Part shown: positions 7,922 through 16,104 of the stretch, piece after piece
Layout: every line of letters starts with the position of its first letter
Position numbering within the stretch: position 1 is the first letter of the stretch
NCBI GenBank assembly: GCA_017430325.1
Contig: JAFRNE010000034.1
Span: 1-58,695 of the forward strand
Source of the DNA: Eubacterium sp.
Lineage (GTDB): Bacteria > Bacillota > Clostridia > Lachnospirales > Lachnospiraceae
DNA length: 58,695 nt
Reading direction: 5' to 3'
Notes under the pieces: model-generated
What the model saw: the letters and a program-made list of their open reading frames with translations, nothing else
What the model was told of the DNA's origin: nothing
Database searches by the model: none
Position numbers and translations under genes: made by a program

Positions 7922-9598
7922 TTAGCAGTCACATGATGCGCCGCCGGCGTATTCATCTGACTTAAGTGCTTCCTCTAGTGTATGCCATCCAAGTACAGCA
8001 CATTTAACTCTGGCCGGCATATGTGAAACATCCTTAAATACAGATGCTTCCTCAAGGGACTCGATCTCATCCTCTGATGCAGTTCCCTTGATCATTCCAA
8101 GGAACTTGTCTTTAAGTCCCAGTGCTTCTTCCTTATGAAGACCAATGACCATATCCAGCATGATGTCAACACTCGCCTGTGAGATGGTACAGCCGTCACC
8201 GATAAATGCACCGTCTGTTATCACTCCGTCATCGTCAACAGTAAGCTGCAGGAAGATGTCATCTCCGCAGGATGGATTGACGCCTCTATGCTTATTTGTA
8301 GGCTTCATCATCTTGAAACGGTGTCCCGGATTAACCTTGTGATCCATCAGAACCTCTTCGAAGAGACTTCTGTTTGCATCACTGTATTTTGGCACATCAT
8401 TTATACTCTTAAGTACATTTACAAATCTGTCGATATCCTCGTCCGTATTGTAGAACATGATACTTGCTCTTACGGTTGAAGGTATACCGAGGAACTGGTG
8501 AAGCGGCTCTGCACAGTGATGTCCTGCACGGACTGCAACTCCCGCATCAGCGAATCTTGCAGCAATATCATGCGGATGCATATCTTTTATGGTAAAGGTT
8601 ATGATGCCGTGATGTTCTTTCGGATCGTCGCTTCCCACAACATTTACGTACGGAAGCTTCTTTATCTCCTCCATAGCCTTGGTAGTAAGATAAAGCTCTC
8701 TCTTCTCTATGGAATCAAAGCCGATCTTCTCGATATATCGTATAGCCTCAGCCAGCGCATAGGCACCTGCACCGTTCACGGTTCCCGCCTCAAACTTGTG
8801 CGGAAGCTTGGCGTAGGTAACACTGTCAAGGCTTACATTTTCTATCATTTCACCGCCGGACATATATGGCGGCATCTTCTCAAGGATCTCCCTCTTTCCG
8901 TAAAGAACGCCGATACCCATAGGCGCCAGCATCTTATGTCCTGAAAATGCAAGGAAATCAATACCAAGCTCCTGAACGTCCACCTTCATATGAGGCACGC
9001 TCTGAGCTCCGTCAGCCACAAAGTAAGCTCCTGCCTTGTGAGCCATCTCTGCAAAGCCCTTTATATCATTCACACGCCCAAATACATTTGAAACATGTGT
9101 CATCGCAACGATCTTAGTCTTATCTGTAAGAAGTGCCTCCAGCGCCTCCGGATAAAACTTTCCGTCAGGACTGCACTCAAGGAACTTCACCTTTGCGCCC
9201 TTCTTTGCAGCGATATGAGTCCAAGGAAGCATATTACTGTGATGCTCAACTACTGTTGTGATGATCTCATCGCCCTCTCCGAGAACCATCTCTCCAAGGC
9301 TTGCTGCAACAAGGTTAAGGCTTTCAGAAGCATTCCTTGTAAATATTATCTCACGTCTTGAAGACGCATTTATGAATCTCTGAACTGTTCTTCTCGCATC
9401 CTCATAAGCATCCGTTGCATCTATCGAAAGCTGATACAGTCCTCTGAAAGGATTGGCATTCAGATTCTCATAAAAGTCTGCCTCAGCCTTTATAACTGCA
9501 GCCGGCTTCTGCGAGGTTGCCGAATTGTCGAGATATGCAAGTGTATTTTTCCCGAAGAAAGGAAAATCCTTTCTTACTTCTTTAATATCTATACTCAT
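7922..9598 (-). CDS. sufS: SufS-SufU fusion: cysteine desulfurase with sulfur acceptor
   Basis: The 558-residue protein has two full domains. Residues 1-405 are a SufS-type cysteine desulfurase with the PLP lysine in FSGHK (Lys222) and the catalytic cysteine in RAGHHCAEPL (Cys362). Residues about 412-545 are SufU, with zinc/sulfur ligands Cys444, Asp446, Cys470 and Cys533 (PSCGDD, GDGCTIS, VKCAVL). The tail GGASCDC adds two cysteines. SufS takes sulfur from cysteine and SufU relays it to the SufBCD scaffold; in most Firmicutes these are separate adjacent genes. Here the relay is covalent. It is the last gene of sufC-B-D-SU, 96 bp after sufD. A single continuous frame with both active sites intact argues against an assembly artefact. 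Confidence 0.95.
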   Translation of the reverse strand: MSIDIKEVRKDFPFFGKNTLAYLDNSATSQKPAAVIKAEADFYENLNANPFRGLYQLSIDATDAYEDARRTVQRFINASSRREIIFTRNASESLNLVAASLGEMVLGEGDEIITTVVEHHSNMLPWTHIAAKKGAKVKFLECSPDGKFYPEALEALLTDKTKIVAMTHVSNVFGRVNDIKGFAEMAHKAGAYFVADGAQSVPHMKVDVQELGIDFLAFSGHKMLAPMGIGVLYGKREILEKMPPYMSGGEMIENVSLDSVTYAKLPHKFEAGTVNGAGAYALAEAIRYIEKIGFDSIEKRELYLTTKAMEEIKKLPYVNVVGSDDPKEHHGIITFTIKDMHPHDIAARFADAGVAVRAGHHCAEPLHQFLGIPSTVRASIMFYNTDEDIDRFVNVLKSINDVPKYSDANRSLFEEVLMDHKVNPGHRFKMMKPTNKHRGVNPSCGDDIFLQLTVDDDGVITDGAFIGDGCTISQASVDIMLDMVIGLHKEEALGLKDKFLGMIKGTASEDEIESLEEASVFKDVSHMPARVKCAVLGWHTLEEALKSDEYAGGASCDC

Positions 9599-9694
9599 CT
9601 AAATTCCTTACTTTCTGTTCAAATATCATTCATCTAACACAGCCGGGCTGACGATTCCCGCAGTCAATCGTTATCCGACCCGACATTTATCTTA

Positions 9695-10792
9695 TTATTC
9701 AACGTTTTCTTCTAAACTCTCGCCCATGATAAGCTCTGTTGCCATCTTTTCGGTCTGCTCATCACCGATCTCATTGACAACCGACATAAGTCTTCCGCTT
9801 GCCATAAGACTGTATATAGCCTCATCGCTGAGGCCTCTTGCTCTGAGGTAGAAAAGAACCTCCTCTGAAAGCTTACCGATGGAAGCGCCATGCTCACCCT
9901 CAACATCCTCTTCAGCACAGAGGATAAGAGGAATAGTCTTATTTACAAGGTCCTCATCCATAAGAAGAACTTCTTCTCTTTCAGCACCCTTCGAGCCTGA
10001 GCAGCCACAGATAAAGTCGATGGTCTGTCTCATTGTCTTCTCAGCATTCTCATGAAGCACGCCGCCTGCATGAACATTCGACTCAGTATCCTTACCGATA
10101 TGTCTTGTCACATAATTGAAATCAAATCTTGCATCTGCCGGAGCTTCATAAGCTGTCTTCTCGTTATATACTGACTTATCGCCCTTAAGTGCAACTGCGC
10201 AGCCGGCTGAAACCTTCTTACCGCCGAGGAAAAGCTGTACCAGGCTGAACTCAGCCTTCTCTCCTACAACAGCACCGATATTGCTGAAATACTCGCTTTC
10301 AGCTTCGCCCTTGTATATTTCCACAAGCTTAACCTTAGCTCTGTCCTTAACAAGTATTCTTGTTTCAACACCGCTTCTCCGGGAACCATCCGAAATCTCT
10401 GTCATATCAGATATGATCATCATCTCGCTGTCCTCTTCAGCCACAGCCAGACAGCTTGCAGCAGCCTCCTTTCCCAAAGTCCTAAACTTAAGTCTTACAG
10501 GAGCCGAAGCCTTAACCCCCTTGTCAATCATTAGTTCAACCGAAGCTTCAGCCTGAACACTGCCGCTCTCCTGAACCAGCGCTGACATTTCCTTACCCAT
10601 ACCGGTCTCGGCATCCATAAGTGTCTGCTTATCAGCATCCGAAAGCTCGCCGGACTTTATCTCTGAAGGAATGTCTGCTTCTATATTTCCTGCCCCAAAG
10701 CCACTACCCTTCTCAAACTGAAGGTTATTCATCTTCAGCCAGTTCCAGGTCATAGCAGGCAGTTCATTTACTCTGATAACATTCTCTGTCAT
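9695..10792 (-). CDS. sufD: SufD Fe-S cluster assembly scaffold subunit
   Basis: The 365-residue protein is SufD-like: a divergent N-terminal region starts with NELPAMTWNWLKMN, then come beta-helix repeats and the C-terminal conserved stretch GEHGASIGKLSEEVLFYLRARGLS that SufB and SufD share. SufD pairs with SufB and the SufC ATPase in the cytoplasm to build [4Fe-4S] or [2Fe-2S] clusters. It is shorter than the Escherichia coli protein (about 420 residues) but has the core. It follows sufB by 14 bp and precedes the sufSU fusion. Confidence 0.93.
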   Translation of the reverse strand: MTENVIRVNELPAMTWNWLKMNNLQFEKGSGFGAGNIEADIPSEIKSGELSDADKQTLMDAETGMGKEMSALVQESGSVQAEASVELMIDKGVKASAPVRLKFRTLGKEAAASCLAVAEEDSEMMIISDMTEISDGSRRSGVETRILVKDRAKVKLVEIYKGEAESEYFSNIGAVVGEKAEFSLVQLFLGGKKVSAGCAVALKGDKSVYNEKTAYEAPADARFDFNYVTRHIGKDTESNVHAGGVLHENAEKTMRQTIDFICGCSGSKGAEREEVLLMDEDLVNKTIPLILCAEEDVEGEHGASIGKLSEEVLFYLRARGLSDEAIYSLMASGRLMSVVNEIGDEQTEKMATELIMGESLEENVE

Positions 10793-10806
10793 TTTTTATC
10801 CTTTCA

Positions 10807-12216
10807 CTATCCAATACTACCCTTCATCTCAAGTCTGATAAGGTTGTTCATCTCAACCGCATATTCAAGAGGAAGCTCCTTACTTACATTGTCTGCGAAA
10901 CCGCTAACTATCATAGCTCGCGCATCCTCCTCCGATATGCCTCTCGACATAAGATAAAATACAGCATCGTCGCTGATACGTCCGATCTTTGCTTCGTGTC
11001 CGATATCAGCATCCGAGGTTCTGATATCCATAGCCGGAATAGTATCCGATCTGGAAATATCATCAAGCATAAGTGATGAACAATCAACAGCCGACTTGGC
11101 ACCTGTTGCACTCTTCTGAACTACTACCGAGCTTCTGAAGGTACTGATACCACCGTCTTTACTGATAGACTTGGCATTTACTGCCGAGCTTGTATTTTTA
11201 CCGATGTGAGTAACCTTGAAGCCTGTATCCAGGTTCTGCGTATTTCCTGCGAAGGTAATACCGGTATACTCCATCTTCGAATTGTCACCCTTAAGAATGG
11301 TCATAGGATAGAGGTATGAAACGTGTGAACCGAAGGAGCCTGAAACCCACTCCATCTTTCCGTTCTCCTCGATGATCGCCCTCTTGGTATTGAGGTTGTA
11401 CATATTCTTCGACCAGTTCTCTATTGTTGAATATCTGAGCTTTGCATTCTTTCCAACGAAAAGCTCAACCGCACCTGCGTGAAGGTTTGCAACATTGTAT
11501 TTTGGTGCAGAACAGCCTTCGATAAAGTGCAGGTCTGCGCCCTCATCAACGATTATGAGTGTATGCTCAAACTGACCTGCGCCCGGCGCATTCAGTCTGA
11601 AATACGACTGCAGCGGTATTTCTACCTTAACTCCAGGTGGAACATATACGAAGGAACCACCTGACCATACTGCACCGTGAAGAGCGGCAAACTTGTGGTC
11701 TGTCGGAGGGATAAGCTTCATGAAATGCTCTCTTATCATATCTCCGTACTCACCATGCATAGCAGACTCAAGGTCTGTGTAGATAACGCCCTGAGCAGCA
11801 ACCTCCTCGCGGATATTGTGGTAAACCAGCTCAGAATCGTACTGTGCACCCACACCGGCAAGAGATTCTCTCTCAGCTTTCGGGATTCCGAGTCTCTCAA
11901 AGGTATCCTTGATATCATCCGGGACCTCGTCCCAGGTTGCACTCATCTTGTTATCCTTAGGCTTGACATAGGTTACAATGTTATCCATATCAAGGCCGTC
12001 GATCGGAGGACCCCACTCAGGGATACCGATCTTATTATACAATTCCAATGACTTCAGTCTGAATTCAGTCATCCATTCAGGATCATTCTTCTCCCTGGAT
12101 ATCTGCTTAACTATCTCCGGATCAAGTCCTTCCTTAACCTTGTAGAAGTCCTTCTCCTCGAACTTGAAGTCATACATATTTCTGTTTATATCATCTACGT
12201 ATGTTTTCTCTTTCAT
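10807..12216 (-). CDS. sufB: SufB Fe-S cluster assembly scaffold protein
   Basis: The 469-residue protein matches SufB over its whole length: YDFKFEEKDFYKVKEGLDPE near the start, PPTDHKFAALHGAVWSGGSFVYVPPGV, the cysteine-bearing FIEGCSAPKY, and the C-terminal IGHEAKIGRISDDAVFYLMSRG. SufB holds the nascent cluster with SufD and SufC. Of the two scaffold paralogues in the operon, this is the strongly conserved one. A 117-bp gap with two direct repeats separates it from sufC; otherwise the operon is compact. Confidence 0.97.
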   Translation of the reverse strand: MKEKTYVDDINRNMYDFKFEEKDFYKVKEGLDPEIVKQISREKNDPEWMTEFRLKSLELYNKIGIPEWGPPIDGLDMDNIVTYVKPKDNKMSATWDEVPDDIKDTFERLGIPKAERESLAGVGAQYDSELVYHNIREEVAAQGVIYTDLESAMHGEYGDMIREHFMKLIPPTDHKFAALHGAVWSGGSFVYVPPGVKVEIPLQSYFRLNAPGAGQFEHTLIIVDEGADLHFIEGCSAPKYNVANLHAGAVELFVGKNAKLRYSTIENWSKNMYNLNTKRAIIEENGKMEWVSGSFGSHVSYLYPMTILKGDNSKMEYTGITFAGNTQNLDTGFKVTHIGKNTSSAVNAKSISKDGGISTFRSSVVVQKSATGAKSAVDCSSLMLDDISRSDTIPAMDIRTSDADIGHEAKIGRISDDAVFYLMSRGISEEDARAMIVSGFADNVSKELPLEYAVEMNNLIRLEMKGSIG

Positions 12217-12248
12217 TTCGTCCTCATATAAATATGGCAGATATTATC

Positions 12249-12308
12249 CGCCGTAAATATTATCTCTCCCGGCCGCTTATTCGCCGTAAGTATTATCTCT
12301 CCCGGCCG
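12249..12308. repeat. Two 27-bp direct repeats between sufC and sufB
   Basis: Copies at 12249-12275 and 12282-12308 differ by one base and begin cgccgtaaatattatc. The period is 33 bp, and a partial third copy of the first bases (cgccgg) follows at 12315. Each copy ends in the palindromic cggccg. The repeat fills the only sizeable gap within the suf operon. The role is unknown; a recent slippage duplication is the simplest reading. Confidence 0.85.
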
Positions 12309-12333
12309 ATCAAACGCCGGTCAATCTCTATCA

Positions 12334-13071
12334 TTAAGCAAGATATTTCTCGAAGCCGCCCTCGTTGATCTCGTTAACAAGTGATGCGTCTCCGTCCTTT
12401 ACGATATTTCCGTTTACAAGCACGTGAGTCTTATCAACTTTAAGCGCATCAAGGATCCTTGTGCTGTGTGTGATGATGATAAGAGCGCCCTCGCCCTTCT
12501 CCTGAAAGTCCTTAACACCCTCTGAAACTGTACGAACTGCATCAACGTCAAGTCCGGAATCAGTCTCATCAAGGATAGCCAGCTGTGGATTCAGCATAAG
12601 CATCTGAAGGATCTCTGACTTCTTCTTCTCACCGCCGGAGAAACCTACATTCAGGTCTCTGTCAGCATATGACTTATCCATATTGAGAAGCTTCATCTTC
12701 TCCTCAAGCTCTTTTCTGAAAGCCCAGATACGATTCTTCTTACCTGTGATCTCGTCCTTGGCATTTCTGATAAAGTTAGAAAGTGTGATACCAGGAACCT
12801 CGATCGGATTCTGGAAGGAAAGGAAGATACCCTTCTTCGCTCTCTCTGTCACGCTGTCATCAACGATATTTTCACCGTTATAGATTATCTCTCCACCGGT
12901 GATAACGTAATTCTCGTTACCCATTATCGCATTTCCCAGTGTCGATTTACCTGCACCGTTCGGTCCCATGAGCACGTGTGTCTCGCCCTTTTCAACCGTA
13001 AGGTTAACTTTGTTAAGTATAGTTTTGTCTCCGACATTTACCGTCAGATCTCTTATTTCAAGCAGTGCCAT
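12334..13071 (-). CDS. sufC: SufC Fe-S assembly ATPase
   Basis: From the ATG at 13071 the protein is 245 residues beginning MALLEIRDLTVNVG. A perfect AAGGAGG lies at the right distance upstream, which decides this start over one 17 codons earlier. It has Walker A GPNGAGKST, the Q-loop region LSFQNPIEVPG typical of SufC, the signature GFSGGEKKKSEILQML, Walker B LAILDETDSGLD and the switch histidine in ITHS. SufC is the ABC-type ATPase that drives conformational change in SufBD. It is the first gene of the suf operon. No SufR or IscR gene is present in the window. Confidence 0.97.
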   Translation of the reverse strand: MALLEIRDLTVNVGDKTILNKVNLTVEKGETHVLMGPNGAGKSTLGNAIMGNENYVITGGEIIYNGENIVDDSVTERAKKGIFLSFQNPIEVPGITLSNFIRNAKDEITGKKNRIWAFRKELEEKMKLLNMDKSYADRDLNVGFSGGEKKKSEILQMLMLNPQLAILDETDSGLDVDAVRTVSEGVKDFQEKGEGALIIITHSTRILDALKVDKTHVLVNGNIVKDGDASLVNEINEGGFEKYLA

Positions 13072-13124
13072 CTTGTTCCTCCTTAATATGATAGCATTAT
13101 GATATTTATCTAAATATCCCATGC

Positions 13125-13193
13125 AGATAAATAATAATTTCCGGGATACCTGTCATAGCGACAGCCATCCCGGAGATCCGCAGTTATTTATCT
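13125..13193. repeat. Nested inverted repeat between the SbcC-like gene and sufC
   Basis: An outer stem AGATAAATAA / TTATTTATCT (13125-13134, 13184-13193) encloses an inner stem CCGGGAT / ATCCCGG (13141-13147, 13167-13173) with further pairing tgtc/gaca inside. On the minus strand the inner stem is followed by AAATTATTATTT, so it may terminate the SbcC-like transcript ahead of sufC. The T-run is imperfect, which keeps this tentative. Confidence 0.6.
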
Positions 13194-13234
13194 TCATCGG
13201 GATCAAATATAGTCTTCATCTGCGGGCGGCCTTA

Positions 13235-14941
13235 TCAGATCTCTGCATAATTATATGCAAGCCCTGAACCGGACAATCTTTCCTCAATACTGCTGTCAGA
13301 TGTTATGATGATCTGCTGCTGGCTCTTAAGTCCGCATATACAGCTGAGAATCCTGCCCAGACTGTCGGTGTCCATATCATCCGCCAGATCAAGAAGCACG
13401 AGCGGCGCCTCTGAAGTGATAAATGCATCCGAAAGTCCAAATCTCACAGCAAGATAAACAAGTCGGATATCCTTTGCCGAAAGCTCAGACATATCCTTTA
13501 TAACTCCACCCCTGCTGACTGATATATTATACTCCCTATCAAGTCTTATATCGTCATATTTTCCGCCTGTGATCTCATCGATGTAATCTGAGATATGAGC
13601 CGTAACCTTCGGAAGGTTCGTACTCTTCATATTATCTCTCAGAGTGATCAGCTGATTCATAGCAGCGGTTATAGCATAACTCTCTTCTTCGAGCTCGCTC
13701 TTCTTCTTAAATACAGAATTGAACTCCGCCTGAAGCTTATTTCTTTCGTTACGCTTATCAAGAAGTGCACTCTCCTTCTTTCTGAGTGCATCCTTGTTCT
13801 TTGCATACTCCTTTGCGAAGGTCATATCAAACTCTATGGCCTCGCGCTCTTCCTTTTCATCCTCGATCTCCTTGAGGACCAGCTTGAAGTCCTCATCCGT
13901 CGGAGTTATATCGCCTGCATCGAAGAAACCGTTGACCCTAAGTCCGTCGACTATCGTAAATATTACAAATATCACTGTAAATATAACGAAAAGCTTCTTA
14001 ACCGGGCTTTCAAACGGAAGCATATATACTACTGCAGCTACAAGAACGATAATAAGTAATCCCATTCCGAAGATGACCGGAAGTCTGTCGGTAAACTTTA
14101 CCTCACCCTTCTCCTTCGGCTTACTCATCATATCCTGGCCTGTTTCCGTCAGAGTATCGATCTTCTTGTTCAGCTCCTTATCAACCTCATAGGTTACGGT
14201 GCCGTCCTCATTCTGGATCATCCTTCTCGCAACTCTCTTACGCTTAGCAGCCTCAATCGCGAAGTCTTCATCCAGCTTCTTTATCTCATCCTCGATGCCC
14301 TCTATTTCCTTATCGATGGACTCGTAGCTGTCGATCTTCTGTGTCAGATCATTCAGCCTTCTTACCATCGGCTGGGCATTCTTGCTGTTCTTCTGTTCTC
14401 TCAGATATTCTATCGAAGCGTCGAAATTGATATCCGAGCAGCCGGTCTCGGTTACATTTTTCACGAAGGTCCTTGTCTTCTCAACAAGATCCGTATCGCT
14501 CACAACCGCATCGTCCGACTTTGCTTCATCATCTATTACAAGTCCGGTCTTGTAGGTACTCTTATCAAGAGCCACCATATGCTCTGGAAGTGCATCAAGT
14601 CCTTTAAAATCTTCCTGCTTTCCTGTTTTCAGATCAAGTATCGAGGTCTTCTTTGCTCCCGCCAGGAAGGTTCTTTCAACCAGATATGGCTTTCCGTCCT
14701 CATTTACATATACAGCGCCCTTATAATCATTTCCGTAAGGCTTTCTCGTACTGTGAACGTCCTCGCCTATTCCGAAAAGATTCCTTCCGTGACTTCCATA
14801 TAACATACTTACGATAAAGTCCTTGAAGGATCGCCTCTTTGAACGGTCGCGGCTGTAAATGATATTTATGCCTTCCTTAAGCTCAACCTCTTTACTGTTA
14901 AACTGTCCATACGCTTTAAGCAGCAGTTTACTAAGATACAT
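13235..14941 (-). CDS. SbcC/YhaN-like protein with lost ATPase motifs
   Basis: The 568-residue protein has the fold markers of an SbcC/RecN-like (YhaN-type) ATPase: an N-terminal start MYLSKLLLKAYGQF, a long coiled-coil middle (about 175-285 and 350-450) carrying two transmembrane helices (about 287-308 and 316-333), and a C-terminal half-ATPase. The catalytic motifs are gone. Where relatives have YGENEAGKST, residues 29-38 read YSRDRSKRRS, with no P-loop glycine or lysine. The LSxGT signature reads LSAKD (487-491), and the Walker B DD/DE reads LLDL (516-519). The surrounding structure, including YLAVRFGLSDAF, is kept. The start codon abuts the stop of the phosphoesterase-like gene, so the two are coupled. 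It is probably a membrane-anchored, non-hydrolysing pseudo-ATPase; the function is unknown. Confidence 0.85.
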   Translation of the reverse strand: MYLSKLLLKAYGQFNSKEVELKEGINIIYSRDRSKRRSFKDFIVSMLYGSHGRNLFGIGEDVHSTRKPYGNDYKGAVYVNEDGKPYLVERTFLAGAKKTSILDLKTGKQEDFKGLDALPEHMVALDKSTYKTGLVIDDEAKSDDAVVSDTDLVEKTRTFVKNVTETGCSDINFDASIEYLREQKNSKNAQPMVRRLNDLTQKIDSYESIDKEIEGIEDEIKKLDEDFAIEAAKRKRVARRMIQNEDGTVTYEVDKELNKKIDTLTETGQDMMSKPKEKGEVKFTDRLPVIFGMGLLIIVLVAAVVYMLPFESPVKKLFVIFTVIFVIFTIVDGLRVNGFFDAGDITPTDEDFKLVLKEIEDEKEEREAIEFDMTFAKEYAKNKDALRKKESALLDKRNERNKLQAEFNSVFKKKSELEEESYAITAAMNQLITLRDNMKSTNLPKVTAHISDYIDEITGGKYDDIRLDREYNISVSRGGVIKDMSELSAKDIRLVYLAVRFGLSDAFITSEAPLVLLDLADDMDTDSLGRILSCICGLKSQQQIIITSDSSIEERLSGSGLAYNYAEI

Positions 14942-16003
14942 TTATCTCTCTCCTGTCCTTGCCATGGCCTCCAGGCCATACATGGTCATTTTTTCTTTAA
15001 CCTCATCAGATATATCAGGCAGCTCCCTGTTTGCCCTGCAGAAGGCACCTGCCAGATCTCCCACGTGCTCAGCCTCAACATTTTCGAGGTCGCTCGCCGG
15101 AACTGTATTATCTATGATATCGTAAATATTATATCTATCCTTTATTCTCTTAAGGTCTATCGACAGCTTGGTGTCAACAAGACCGGTATAGCTTATGGTG
15201 TAAATATTATCGAAGCCAAGCTTTCTTACTCTGTCAACTATGGCATCTGAAAGCTCCTCGCCCGAAACGTTGTAGCTGACATCTATGTTGAAGGTAACGT
15301 AGCTTCTCTTACTGAATGGAGTCCAGTTGATCGTTGTTTTTCCGTCAACTATCTCACCCATGATGATACCGTGCTTTCCTGTATCAGAAGGCATGATCGG
15401 TTCAGGGGAACCTGAGTAAGCCATTCTGTTCTTCAGGATATGCATAGGCTTTCTGCTGCCGCCGAGTGCAACATATGCGAAGCCCTTTCTTGCAATAGCC
15501 TTTCTGTCAAAAGGCATATGCTTGCTGTCACCGCCGCAGGCAAGCAGAATATTTACTGCGTCCGAACGTCCCGGTGATATTTCATCAATAACATCATCAG
15601 TTATGTCAGGTCTGTCATAGCTGTAGCCGGTAACGCAGGTATTTATTCCCTTAAGATAAGCATTTGCAGTCCTTCCTGACGGAAGCACTACGGTCTTAGA
15701 CGTGAACTTAAAGTTCTGCATCGGACAGCCTGCATCTATATAGTCCCTGTAGCCGCCAAGGATAACTGTCCTTGTTCCCTGCAGCTTGCCAAGTCTCTCA
15801 TCAAGATCCTGAAGCTCCTCCAAAGTTGGCTGCTTCACGAAAAGATTACCTGCGATCATAAGCAGATTGATCTTCTGATCTATACAAAGCTGAATGACCC
15901 TGTCAAAGGTTTCATAGAGCTCCTTCGCTCTCGATTCGCTCCATTCCTTTCCCTTATCAGGTTCAGCTCCAAGATATACATCTGAAATATGAACAAACTT
16001 CAT
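14942..16003 (-). CDS. SbcD/YhaO-like phosphoesterase with lost metal-site residues
   Basis: From the ATG at 16003 (AGAAGGA site upstream) the protein is 353 residues starting MKFVHISD. It aligns by eye with the SbcD/YhaO family of DNA metallophosphoesterases, but nearly every metal ligand is replaced. DxH reads D8-V-Y10, GD reads G52-N53, GNHD reads G84-Y-R-D87, the HG histidine is Cys156, and GHxH reads G181-G-S-R184. Only Asp8 and Asp87 of these motifs survive. The neighbouring family residues (LLMIAGNLF, YVALGGSRKP, MAYSGSPEP) are well kept and the frame is open, so it does not look like a random pseudogene. It should have no nuclease activity. It is followed directly by the equally degenerate SbcC-like partner and separated from the upstream transporter by a terminator. 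Confidence 0.87.
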   Translation of the reverse strand: MKFVHISDVYLGAEPDKGKEWSESRAKELYETFDRVIQLCIDQKINLLMIAGNLFVKQPTLEELQDLDERLGKLQGTRTVILGGYRDYIDAGCPMQNFKFTSKTVVLPSGRTANAYLKGINTCVTGYSYDRPDITDDVIDEISPGRSDAVNILLACGGDSKHMPFDRKAIARKGFAYVALGGSRKPMHILKNRMAYSGSPEPIMPSDTGKHGIIMGEIVDGKTTINWTPFSKRSYVTFNIDVSYNVSGEELSDAIVDRVRKLGFDNIYTISYTGLVDTKLSIDLKRIKDRYNIYDIIDNTVPASDLENVEAEHVGDLAGAFCRANRELPDISDEVKEKMTMYGLEAMARTGER

Positions 16004-16022
16004 TTTTCCTTCTATCCTTTCA

Positions 16023-16058
16023 CAAAAAAAATGTATCGGACATATTCCAATACATTTT
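16023..16058 (-). terminator. Terminator between the Na/Pi transporter and the SbcD-like gene
   Basis: On the minus strand, AAAATGTATTGG pairs with CCGATACATTTT (12 bp with one G-U) around a 7-base loop and is followed by further T. It lies about 46 bp past the transporter stop and about 20 bp before the SbcD-like start. It should end most transporter transcripts; the SbcD-like pair may depend on readthrough or its own unseen promoter. Confidence 0.85.
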
Positions 16059-16104
16059 AATACAAATACACGGTTTTTGTCTACTGTTAACTGAAAAAAC
16101 ACAC

